NCBI GenBank assembly: GCA_023432305.1
Contig: JAEYUT010000083.1
Location: 1-5,888, forward strand
Reading direction: 5' to 3'
DNA from: Actinomycetes bacterium
GTDB lineage: Bacteria > Actinomycetota > Actinomycetes > Actinomycetales > Microbacteriaceae
DNA: 5,888 nt
Part shown: in pieces, positions 1-5,888 of the stretch
Layout of the letters: each line of letters opens with the position of its first letter
Numbering within the stretch: the stretch's first letter is position 1
Program-made: the position numbers and the translations under genes
Notes under the pieces: generated by a model
Told to the model about the DNA's origin: nothing
Seen by the model: the letters and a program-made list of their open reading frames with translations, nothing else
Database searches by the model: none

Positions 1-5
1 GCTTT

Positions 6-734
6 CTAAGCTCCAGGCACTTGGCCGATCGAAGGGAACAGCCAGCCCCGCGCAATGCCCGCGCGCGAGGGCCTGAAGGCGCCGCATCTCGTTTCGAGCT
101 CGTCACGAGGGGCAGGCGCCGAGCGGCGACTGAAGGAATCTAGCGAATGTCGAACCACCCTGGACGCCGGCGATCCGGAGCCGGCGACGAAGCGTTGGGG
201 CCCCGCGCTCCCGCCAGCGCCCCGACCTCCCAAACGCCGCCGCTGTTCACCATCTCCGAAGTCAACGCCCTGATCCCGACGTTGAACCTGATCGTCGCGC
301 AGCAGCTGCGCGAGCAGAGCGATCTTCTCCTCGAACAGCACCTCATAGTCGCGCAGATCGAACCCGAACAGCGGGAACGACTCGGTGAAGGATCCGCGCC
401 CCAGGGTGATCTCGGCACGGCCGTTCGCGATCGCGTGCAGCGTGGAGAAGCGCTCGAACACGCGCACCGGATCGTCGGAGGAGAGCACGGTCACCGCGGT
501 GGTGAGCGTGATGCGCTCCGTGCGGGCGGCGATGGCTGCGAGCAGCATCTCGGGAGCGGACACGGCGAAGTCGTCGCGGTGGTGCTCGCCCACTCCGAAC
601 ACGTCCACGCCCACGCGATCGGCGAGTACGCCCTGCTCGACGGTGTTGCGGATCACCTGCGCATCCGTGAGCCGCGTGCCATCGAGGTCGACGGTGACGT
701 CGCCGAAAGTGTCGAGTCCGAATTCGAGAGTCAT
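6..734 (-). CDS. LLM-class flavin-dependent oxidoreductase, N-terminal part only (C-terminus replaced)
   Basis: The first 147 or so residues match the luciferase-like monooxygenase superfamily, flavin (FMN or F420) enzymes with a TIM-barrel fold. They look closest to the subgroup of probable oxidoreductases typified by Atu2307 (structure 2I7G). Visible marks are FGLDTFGDV at residues 5-13, FGVGEHHRDDFAVSAPE at 46-62, TAVTVLSSDDPVRVFERF at 79-96 and GRAEITLGRGSFTESFPLFG at 105-124. The substrate cannot be told. Family members are usually about 330-350 residues, but after LLRDD (residues 144-148) the frame turns into Arg/Gly-rich sequence unlike the family, down to a TAG at 6-8. Only 294-734 is therefore real LLM sequence; I found no continuation in the other minus frames. 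I chose the ATG at 734 because family members begin close to the FGLDTFGD motif. An in-frame ATG at 752 would add six residues, and neither has a clear Shine-Dalgarno. The gene lies 46 bases after the kinase stop on the same strand, so co-transcription is possible. Confidence 0.75.
   Translation of the reverse strand: MTLEFGLDTFGDVTVDLDGTRLTDAQVIRNTVEQGVLADRVGVDVFGVGEHHRDDFAVSAPEMLLAAIAARTERITLTTAVTVLSSDDPVRVFERFSTLHAIANGRAEITLGRGSFTESFPLFGFDLRDYEVLFEEKIALLAQLLRDDQVQRRDQGVDFGDGEQRRRLGGRGAGGSAGPQRFVAGSGSPASRVVRHSLDSFSRRSAPAPRDELETRCGAFRPSRAGIARGWLFPSIGQVPGA
147..305 (+). CDS. N-terminal fragment of a DUF2203-like protein, cut at a junction
   Basis: An ATG at 147 is preceded by a good ribosome binding site (GAAGGA at 132-137, 9-base spacing). 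The first 30 or so residues are a Pro/Ala/Arg-rich leader. Residues 33-53 (LFTISEVNALIPTLNLIVAQ) look like the start of the DUF2203 family, small helical proteins of unknown function that begin with an 'LFT-xxE-x-NALLPxL' helix. The open frame continues to 902, but from about residue 54 it is only the antisense of the neighbouring LLM oxidoreductase gene, so the real similarity ends near 300. A frame open from position 3 ends in TAG at 141-143, three bases before this ATG, and could be the tail of an upstream gene; I do not recognise it. DUF2203-like proteins are, to my memory, commoner in myxobacteria-like and Deinococcus/Bacillus lineages than in Microbacteriaceae, which fits foreign origin. 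The family call rests on about 20 residues and is tentative. Confidence 0.5.
284..312. other. Probable chimeric or rearrangement junction
   Basis: The minus-strand LLM oxidoreductase similarity runs down to its LLRD segment at about 294-305. The plus-strand DUF2203-like similarity runs up to about 290-305. Each gene is lost on the other's side, so two gene 5' fragments collide head-on here. A perfect inverted repeat, CGCGCAG (296-302) / CTGCGCG (306-312) with a 3-base centre, sits at the overlap and could have promoted template switching or strand exchange. What is seen is the loss of both family patterns at one point; that it is an artefact rather than a real rearrangement is inference. Confidence 0.6.
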
Positions 735-780
735 GTTCTCATGCAACCGCATGGATTCGGAGGCTATTCCCGGGAGAGCC
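735..780 (-). other. Short gap between kinase stop and LLM start
   Basis: Forty-six bases separate the two same-strand genes. I see no hairpin followed by a T-run and no promoter-like pair of hexamers, which favours read-through from the kinase gene. No strong Shine-Dalgarno precedes either LLM start candidate. Confidence 0.4.
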
Positions 781-2250
781 TCAGCCGGCGCGCGGCAGGA
801 AGATCGTGCCCGACGGCGTCGAATCGGCAGGCTGCAGAGCTCCCGGAAGCACCCCGCCCCCGGTGGGCAGGTTCAGCTCGCTGCGCACGCGATTGGCGGT
901 GAGCTTCAGCTCCAGCTCATCCGCCACGAGCGCGGCCAGATCCTGCAGCGAATCCAGCTGCGCGTCGCTGAGAGTGCGCGGCTGGAAGTCGAGCACCGAG
1001 AGCACGCCGACGTTGTGCCCCTCCGGCGAGCGGATCGGCACACCGGCGTAGAAGCGCATCCCGAAATCGCCCGTCACGAGCTCGTTCTCGGCGGCACGCG
1101 CGTCGATCACGCAGTTGTCGACCACCCACGGCGCATCCTCCGCGATCACGCCCGCGCACAGACTCTCATCGCGCGGCAGACCCGTGAGCTCCGTTCCCGG
1201 GTGCGCGAGGAAGCGGATGTCGTCATGCTCGACGATGCTCACGATCGCGACCGGCGCGTCGGTGACGTGACGCGCGAGATTGGCGACGCGCTCGAACACC
1301 TCCTCGCCCGCCTGGGCATAGGGAAGGTAGCGGTGCACGGCGTTCATGCGCGCCGGCTCCTCGTCTGGAAGCGGCGCCGGACGCGAGCGGTGGCGCCCCG
1401 CATCCTCGATGATGATCTGCCGCAGCGCGAGCATCACATCGCGGGTGGGGGGACGCTGCGCGGGGTCACGCTGCAGCATGCCGCCGAGGAGACTGCGCCA
1501 GGAGTCGCTGAGCTCACCCGGGATCACCGGATCCGACTTGAGTCGCGCGACAGCGGACGTCGCCGGGTCTCCCGGGTATTCGATGTGACGCGTGAAGCAC
1601 TCCAGCAGCAGCAGGCCGAGGGCGTACACATCCGATGCCGGCCCCACGAGGTCGCGCAGCACCTGCTCCGGGCTGAGGTAGGCGGCCGTGCCGGTGGTGT
1701 TGGTCTCCTCGGGGCCGAGCGCTGCCGCCGTGTCGAACGCGATGCCGAAGTCGGTGAGCCGGGCCCGCGTGCGCAGGCCCGCGTCTCCGTACTCGACCAG
1801 CAGCACGTTGCTCGGCTTCAGATCGCGGTGCACGACGCCGCGGCCGTGCACGTAGTGAAGCGCCTCGGAGAGGTCGTAGCCGATCTCGGCGATCGCGCGC
1901 GAGGTCAGCTCGCCCTTCGCGATCGCCTGCTCGAGGTTCGGTCCCGTGACGAGCTCCATGATGAGGAACGGGTGCGGCTCCTCGGGCACCGAGTCGTCGA
2001 TCCCCGCGTCGAGCAGGGTGACGATGCCGTGATGGTTGAGCGATGCGAGAACCCGCAATTCGGCGTCGAACACAGGCGATGACGATGTGGAGGATGCGAT
2101 CGCGCCGAACAGCTTGAGCGCGACATCGCGCCCCAGCTGCTCATCGCGCGCGCGGTAGACCTTCGCCATGCCCCCACGGCCGATGACGCTCCCCGGACGA
2201 TATCTACCCTTGAGCAGAACGTCCGCATACGATCCGTATGGACGATCCAT
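781..2250 (-). CDS. Soluble Ser/Thr protein kinase with C-terminal GAF domain
   Basis: A 489-residue, apparently complete Hanks-type (PknB-like) kinase that transfers phosphate from ATP to protein Ser/Thr. From the ATG at 2250, the kinase domain spans about 17-280. It has the glycine loop GRGGMAKV (24-31), the ATP-anchoring Lys46 in VALK, a candidate helix-C Glu64, the catalytic HRDLKPSN (141-148, Asp143), DFG (167-169), a Thr-rich activation loop (183-188), SPE (193-195), SDVYALG (206-212) and Arg266 near the domain end. A linker rich in Arg and Pro (285-300) leads to a GAF domain at about 316-450, with SLCAGVI (363-369), ELVTGDFGMRFYAGVPI (390-406) and VGVLSVLD (414-421). There is no membrane segment, signal peptide or PASTA repeat, so it should act in the cytoplasm, with the GAF domain as the likely input. 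Cys365 and Cys380 are candidate ligand or redox contacts. The start is supported by AGAAGAGG at 2257-2264, six bases upstream; an in-frame ATG at 2295 lies before this site and is unlikely. Partner proteins and ligand are unknown. Confidence 0.92.
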   Translation of the reverse strand: MDRPYGSYADVLLKGRYRPGSVIGRGGMAKVYRARDEQLGRDVALKLFGAIASSTSSSPVFDAELRVLASLNHHGIVTLLDAGIDDSVPEEPHPFLIMELVTGPNLEQAIAKGELTSRAIAEIGYDLSEALHYVHGRGVVHRDLKPSNVLLVEYGDAGLRTRARLTDFGIAFDTAAALGPEETNTTGTAAYLSPEQVLRDLVGPASDVYALGLLLLECFTRHIEYPGDPATSAVARLKSDPVIPGELSDSWRSLLGGMLQRDPAQRPPTRDVMLALRQIIIEDAGRHRSRPAPLPDEEPARMNAVHRYLPYAQAGEEVFERVANLARHVTDAPVAIVSIVEHDDIRFLAHPGTELTGLPRDESLCAGVIAEDAPWVVDNCVIDARAAENELVTGDFGMRFYAGVPIRSPEGHNVGVLSVLDFQPRTLSDAQLDSLQDLAALVADELELKLTANRVRSELNLPTGGGVLPGALQPADSTPSGTIFLPRAG

Positions 2251-2256
2251 CTCGTG

Positions 2257-2264
2257 CCTCTTCT
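2257..2264 (-). promoter_or_regulatory. Ribosome binding site of the kinase gene
   Basis: On the minus strand AGAAGAGG lies six bases before the ATG at 2250, inside a purine-rich run that reaches back to 2273. It decides in favour of the 2250 start over the in-frame ATG at 2295. Confidence 0.6.
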
Positions 2265-2273
2265 CTTCTCCGG

Positions 2274-2302
2274 ATGCTACCCGCAAAGGTCGCAAATCCG
2301 AA
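2274..2302 (-). promoter_or_regulatory. Candidate promoter for the kinase gene
   Basis: On the minus strand TAGCAT (2274-2279) could be a -10 element (4 of 6 to TATAAT). With a 17-base spacer, TTCGGA (2297-2302) could be a poor -35 element (3 of 6 to TTGACA). Transcription would then begin only about 15-20 bases before the ATG, leaving just room for the ribosome binding site. The -35 lies within an inverted repeat (AATCC-TTC-GGATT, 2295-2307), and the hexamer CGCAAA (plus strand) occurs at 2282-2287 and 2291-2296. These could be operator elements, but the match is weak. Confidence 0.25.
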
Positions 2303-2347
2303 GGATTCGTCTACCCCCGGATAGGTCACACAGGTCCGGACACACGA

Positions 2348-2374
2348 GACGGCACGCCGCGAAGGCATGCCGTC
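2348..2374 (-). other. Strong stem-loop in the helicase-kinase intergenic region
   Basis: Arms 2348-2358 and 2364-2374 pair over 11 positions around a 5-base loop (UUCGC on the minus-strand RNA). Read as minus-strand RNA, the one non-Watson-Crick pair is a U-G wobble and the stem is continuous. Read as plus-strand RNA it is an A-C mismatch, which mildly favours a role in minus-strand transcripts. There is no T-run after it, so it is not a classical intrinsic terminator. It sits about 98 bases before the kinase ATG and about 204 after the helicase stop. It may be a terminator of the U-less kind, an RNA stability element, or part of a longer kinase leader. Confidence 0.45.
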
Positions 2375-2559
2375 GATGTTCCGAGGTCGCGCAGCGAGCT
2401 CCGCGAACCGGCCGCGCCAGTGAGAGACGAGCAGATGCCATCCCGTCTGGCGGCTCCGAGCGAGACCTCCGGGTCGCCCCACCCTGGGCGAAGAGGGCGC
2501 AGTGCACCCACATTCCAGGATATCGCGGCCAGGAGAGGGGCTTGCTCAGTGCTCGAATG

Positions 2560-2572
2560 AGCGGGCCCCGCT
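2560..2572 (-). terminator. Possible weak terminator hairpin after the helicase gene
   Basis: The odd palindrome AGCGGGGCCCGCT on the minus strand begins five bases after the helicase TGA and can form a 5-bp GC stem with a 3-base loop. No T-run follows, so it would be at best a U-less terminator of the kind proposed in actinobacteria, and it could equally be chance in GC-rich sequence. Confidence 0.25.
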
Positions 2573-2577
2573 GCGGT

Positions 2578-5500
2578 TCAGCGAACGAGTTCGATGAAGC
2601 GACTCAGCAGCGCGAAGCCGTCGGGCTTCGCCGGAAGGTGGTCCACGAGTCGCGGCGAATGCACGAGATACGACGCCCACTGCGCGCGGGAGATGGCGAC
2701 GTTCAGCCGGTTGCGCGACAGCAGGAACTCGATGCCGCGCGGCACATCCGCGGCGGACGACGCGGCGAGCGTCACGATCGAGATGACCGCCTCCTGGCCC
2801 TGGAACTTGTCGACGGTGCCGACCCGCACGTCCGTGAGCCCCGCGGCATCAAGCGTGTCGCGCACGAGCTCAACCTGCGCGTTGTAGGGCGTCACCACGA
2901 TGAGGTCCTGCGAGGTGAGTGCTCGGCTCGCGCCGTCGGTCCAGGTGAGGCCGATGAGCTGGCGGGCGAGCTCGAGCACAGCGCGCGCCTCATCGATCGA
3001 CGAGGTCGCATCGCCATCGTGATGCACCGGCACAGGATGCAGCCCTGGTTCGACCCCGTCGAGGTGGCGGGCCGCCGCCGTGGGGTGCGAGCTCAGCTCA
3101 CCCTCGTAGCTGAGCCGCGACACCACGGCGCTGAGCGCCGGATGCATGCGCCTGCTCTGCGGCAGGAAGTACCCGAACTCCGCGGGAAGCACGTCGTGCC
3201 CGGCGCCGATGTGGCCGAGCGCCGCGCCGTCGACGGGTGCCGGGTGGATGCCCTGGCTCACCTGCGGCAGCTGCTGGGGGTCGCCGAGCATCAGGATGCG
3301 CTTCGCGGCGGAGGCGACGCCGATGGTGTTGGCGAGCGAGAACTGCCCCGCCTCGTCGATGACGAGCAGATCGAGCTGATCGGATGCGATGCGCTTCGTG
3401 TTCGTCATGTCCCACGCCGTGCCGCCGATGACATACCCGGTGGCGTCGCGGTCGGCGGCGAACGAGGCGTGCTTGTCCTTCGCGATCTCGGTGAAGCGGG
3501 CCCTGGCGTACGAGCCCGGCTGTGTGCCGGTCTGCACGGCTTTGCCGACGAGCGAGCCGTCGAGACCCGCGCGCACCACCCCGTCGAGCACATGCTCGAC
3601 CACCTTGTGCGACTGTGCCGTGACGCCGATTCGCCAGCCGTGCTCGGCGACGAGGGTGCGGATGACGTTCGCGGCCACATAGGTCTTGCCCGTTCCGGGC
3701 GGCCCCTGCACGGCGAAATAGCCGCGGTCGCGCGCGAGCAGCGAGCTCACGACGGCAGGCACTGCGGCGTCCGGCGCCTCCATCTCGGCGAGCGGGGATC
3801 CGGATGCCGCGGGCGGGCGCACGCGCAGAAGATCGGATTCGGCGCGCTCGGGCCACTCCCCCGATGAGGCGCGCGCGGCGAAGCCGGCGATCGCCGTCTC
3901 GACGCTGCCGCCGCGGGGCGGAGGCCCGGGCGTGAGGGCGATCGGCGTCGCCTCCCACGGCTCCTGTGAGCCCGGACAGAACTCCACGACCCGAACCGCC
4001 GTCTCTCGGCCGTCCTGTTCGAGGAACTGCACGGCGACGTCGAGCCGTGAACCGGGTGCGCGACCGGCTGCCGTGTAGGGCGTGGGGTGGTCGTACACGA
4101 GGTAGGCGTCGCCGCGGTCGGGCGCTGCGCCGCTGCCGGGAGCCCAGGTGCCGTGCAGCACGAGCTCGCGGTTCCAGCGGGTGCGCGCCTGCTGCCACTC
4201 GCGGGTGACCTCGATGTGCTCGACGTGGAACACACCGCGCTCGTCGATCCACTCGTCGACGGGCTCCGAGAGCCGGGCGAAATGCTCCCACCAGAACGCC
4301 TTCGCCTCGCGGCGGTGGTAGTCGAGCGCCGCGGCGGTGAGCCGGAAAGCCTCGGCGTCGAGGGTGTCTCCGCGTTCGTCGGCGTCGCGGGCGAGACCGT
4401 CGAGCACACCGGCGAGGGGGTTCTCGTCGAAGGGCGCGAGCTGCACGGGCACGTCGTCGCGCACCCCGGGCCGGATGCCGCGGTCGGCGGCGAGGGCGAG
4501 CATCCAGTCGCGCAGGCGGTGCGTGGAGACGCAGTCGTAGCGGTTGTAGTCGGCGATCGCATCGAGTTCGCGCTGCGCCTCATCCACGCGCCCCAGTCGC
4601 ATGAGCTCGGCGGCATAGCGGTACTGCACCACCGATCCGACGGCGTTCGTGACCCCCTCGTCGTCGCGCAGCTCCTCGCCCATATACAGCGGCTCCAGCT
4701 TCTTGATGGAGTACGACGGCACCCCCACGCGCAGCATCCGCCGCACCACCGGGTACAGGTCGACGAGCACGTTGTCGCGCAGCAGCTGATCGACCTCGTG
4801 CTCCAGCTCGCCGTGGCGGGCGGCGATGCTCAGCAGGTGGGTGCGCTCGTAGGACGCGTAGTGGTAGATGTGCATACCGGGGTGCGCGGCGCGCACGGAG
4901 GCGACGAGGTCGATGAAGTCGCGCAGGGCCTGGCGCTCGGCGTCGAGGTCGTGCGCCCAGAACGCGGTGAAGGTCTCGCTCGTGTCGACCATCCCGAACA
5001 GGTAGTCGAGCCCCCATTCGGTGCGCTCGCCCCGCTGGACGCTCCACAGCGGGTCGCCCTCGAAGTCGAAGAAGAGGTCGCCCGGGTTCGGGGCGGGCAG
5101 CGCGGCGATCGCCTCCGGGTCGATCACCTCGATCGGCGGCAGGGGTCCATCGTGCGCGTGCAGCTGCAGGCGCGCCTGCTGGCTGAGGGCACGGTAGGTG
5201 CGCTCCGGAATGTCGCACCCCTCGGGTGGCAGCGGCGTGTTCGCGAGCTGGGTCATCGTCTCGATGCCCGCCGCGCGCAGCTTGGCGCGCTGCGTGAGAC
5301 GCAGGCCCGCCACCTGCAGCACGTCGTCATGCAGCACGACCTGCTCTGCACAGTGCACGCACCGGCCGTCGATCGCGAGGTCGTCGTCGCCCCACTGCGC
5401 CGCCTCCCCCGCGATGAGGCGCTGCTCGATGACATGGCGCAGGCGCTCCATCCGCACCGTGTGCACGGGCACGATGTCGCGTACGTCGTGGGCGGCGACT

Positions 5501-5888
5501 GTGCCGTCTCCGAGCAGCAGCTCGACGGTGTCGTCGACGGGGATGCCGAGGCGCACGAGGTGCTGGTGGTAGGCGGCGAGCTGCAGCAGCGCCGTGACCT
5601 TCACGGATCGCGCGAGCTTGGTGTCCTGGACGCGATACCTGCCATCGGCCTGCCGCACGAGGAAGTCGGCATAGCCGATCGTGGGGAACGCGGGGTCGGT
5701 GTCGTCGAAGAACGTCGCCTGGAAGACAACGGGCGCTCCGCTCGCGAGTGCGTCGACGGTCGCCCTGGCGGCAGCGCGGATGTTCTCGAGCGTCGGGGGC
5801 GAGGGGCGTTCGAACTCGACCACCGCGTCCGCGCCGAAGTGCGAGCGGTACGCCTCGAGCTGCTTCGCCTCATGCTCGTCGCCGAGCT
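2578..5888 (-). CDS. TM0106/COG2251-type RecB-like nuclease fused to RNase H-fold domain and SF1 helicase (5' partial)
   Basis: The frame is open to the right edge, so the true start lies outside the window. A GTG at 5823 is in frame but internal, since family-like sequence (LGDEHEAKQLEAYRSHFG) precedes it. Residues below count from that GTG. A PD-(D/E)XK nuclease core has Asp53 (IGYADF), DTK 67-69 and QLAAY 81-85, plus the upstream His of LGDEHE; CVHC (155-158) may belong to an iron-sulphur site. A YprB-like RNase H-fold exonuclease follows, with FDFEG (252-256, Asp253/Glu255) and YNRYDC ending at Asp430/Cys431. An SF1 UPF1/Dna2-like helicase fills the C-terminal third: Walker A GPPGTGKT (707-714), DEAG (823-826), GDPQQLPQ (847-854), FQGQE (1007-1011) and NVAISRA (1041-1047, Arg1046). 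All core catalytic residues I can check are present. The protein should unwind and cut nucleic acid in the cytoplasm; its pathway (repair, plasmid or phage restriction) is not established to my knowledge. About 50-70 N-terminal residues are probably missing. Confidence 0.92.
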   Translation of the reverse strand, partial: LGDEHEAKQLEAYRSHFGADAVVEFERPSPPTLENIRAAARATVDALASGAPVVFQATFFDDTDPAFPTIGYADFLVRQADGRYRVQDTKLARSVKVTALLQLAAYHQHLVRLGIPVDDTVELLLGDGTVAAHDVRDIVPVHTVRMERLRHVIEQRLIAGEAAQWGDDDLAIDGRCVHCAEQVVLHDDVLQVAGLRLTQRAKLRAAGIETMTQLANTPLPPEGCDIPERTYRALSQQARLQLHAHDGPLPPIEVIDPEAIAALPAPNPGDLFFDFEGDPLWSVQRGERTEWGLDYLFGMVDTSETFTAFWAHDLDAERQALRDFIDLVASVRAAHPGMHIYHYASYERTHLLSIAARHGELEHEVDQLLRDNVLVDLYPVVRRMLRVGVPSYSIKKLEPLYMGEELRDDEGVTNAVGSVVQYRYAAELMRLGRVDEAQRELDAIADYNRYDCVSTHRLRDWMLALAADRGIRPGVRDDVPVQLAPFDENPLAGVLDGLARDADERGDTLDAEAFRLTAAALDYHRREAKAFWWEHFARLSEPVDEWIDERGVFHVEHIEVTREWQQARTRWNRELVLHGTWAPGSGAAPDRGDAYLVYDHPTPYTAAGRAPGSRLDVAVQFLEQDGRETAVRVVEFCPGSQEPWEATPIALTPGPPPRGGSVETAIAGFAARASSGEWPERAESDLLRVRPPAASGSPLAEMEAPDAAVPAVVSSLLARDRGYFAVQGPPGTGKTYVAANVIRTLVAEHGWRIGVTAQSHKVVEHVLDGVVRAGLDGSLVGKAVQTGTQPGSYARARFTEIAKDKHASFAADRDATGYVIGGTAWDMTNTKRIASDQLDLLVIDEAGQFSLANTIGVASAAKRILMLGDPQQLPQVSQGIHPAPVDGAALGHIGAGHDVLPAEFGYFLPQSRRMHPALSAVVSRLSYEGELSSHPTAAARHLDGVEPGLHPVPVHHDGDATSSIDEARAVLELARQLIGLTWTDGASRALTSQDLIVVTPYNAQVELVRDTLDAAGLTDVRVGTVDKFQGQEAVISIVTLAASSAADVPRGIEFLLSRNRLNVAISRAQWASYLVHSPRLVDHLPAKPDGFALLSRFIELVR

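Larger units (their letters stand above)
2251..2577. other. 327-bp intergenic region with no convincing gene
   Basis: The helicase and kinase genes, both on the minus strand, are separated by 327 bases. Short open frames here on both strands resemble no family I recognise, lack clear ribosome binding sites, and mostly run into a neighbouring gene out of frame. I see no tRNA-like clover-leaf or known riboswitch core. The region does hold the GC hairpin at 2560-2572, the stem-loop at 2348-2374, the promoter candidate near 2274-2302, and a shorter inverted repeat, CGCCC/GGGCG, at 2475-2490. The size and structure suggest the kinase is transcribed from its own promoter, perhaps with a structured leader or a small RNA. 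Confidence 0.5.

Noticed and set aside
591..620. Possible actinobacterial LexA box (CGAAC...)
   Set aside because: The second half-site GTTCG is absent, and it lies inside the LLM coding region rather than before a gene.
306..902. Continuation of the DUF2203-like plus-strand frame
   Set aside because: Beyond about 305 it is simply the antisense of the LLM and kinase genes, so it is not counted as protein sequence of that gene.
385..2082. 565-residue open frame on the plus strand
   Set aside because: It is antisense to both the LLM and kinase genes, matches no family, is dominated by Arg/His/Val/Glu, and arises because stops are rare on the opposite strand of GC-rich genes.
2204..2482. Small minus-strand frame (92 residues) in the helicase-kinase gap
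   Set aside because: It overlaps the kinase start out of frame, has no clear ribosome binding site and no recognisable motif.
2475..2490. Inverted repeat CGCCC/GGGCG as a second terminator of the helicase gene
   Set aside because: Only 5-bp arms, no T-run, about 90 bases after the stop; such repeats are expected by chance in this base composition.
2254..3867. 537-residue open frame on the plus strand
   Set aside because: It is antisense to the helicase core motifs and has no recognisable domain or ribosome binding site; a shadow frame.

Overview
The window is very GC-rich, uses codons ending in G/C, and carries almost everything on the minus strand. The gene content (a TM0106/COG2251-type nuclease-helicase, a soluble Ser/Thr kinase with a C-terminal GAF domain, a luciferase-like flavin oxidoreductase) fits a high-GC actinobacterium. 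A Microbacteriaceae-like organism is the best guess, but that is inference from protein style only.

Layout, in the direction of minus-strand transcription (right to left). (1) From the right edge to 2578: a very large gene, cut by the window edge at its N-terminus. It joins a RecB-like PD-(D/E)XK nuclease, a YprB-like RNase H-fold exonuclease domain and a UPF1/Dna2-like SF1 helicase. (2) 2251-2577: a 327-bp gap without a convincing gene. It holds a GC-rich hairpin just after the helicase stop, a strong 11-bp stem-loop in the middle, and a plausible but weak promoter before the kinase. (3) 2250-781: a complete 489-residue kinase-GAF protein. (4) After a 46-bp gap, 734 down to about 294: the N-terminal 147 or so residues of a luciferase-like (LLM) monooxygenase.

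The left 300 bases do not belong to the LLM gene. Its frame stays open to position 6, but LLM-like sequence stops abruptly near 290-296. On the opposite strand, a gene with its own ribosome binding site starts at 147 and reads as the N-terminus of a DUF2203-like protein. That similarity also stops at the same place. Two unrelated gene fragments therefore meet head-on at about 284-312, at a perfect 7-bp inverted repeat. The simplest reading is a chimeric assembly or amplification junction; a real rearrangement is the alternative. This is the most notable anomaly here.

Functional links are limited. The helicase-nuclease is probably a DNA (or RNA-DNA) processing enzyme. The kinase is a cytoplasmic signalling protein likely controlled by a small ligand or redox cue through its GAF domain. 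The kinase and LLM genes are close enough to be co-transcribed. I see no CRISPR array, tRNA, rRNA, insertion sequence or clear defence island.
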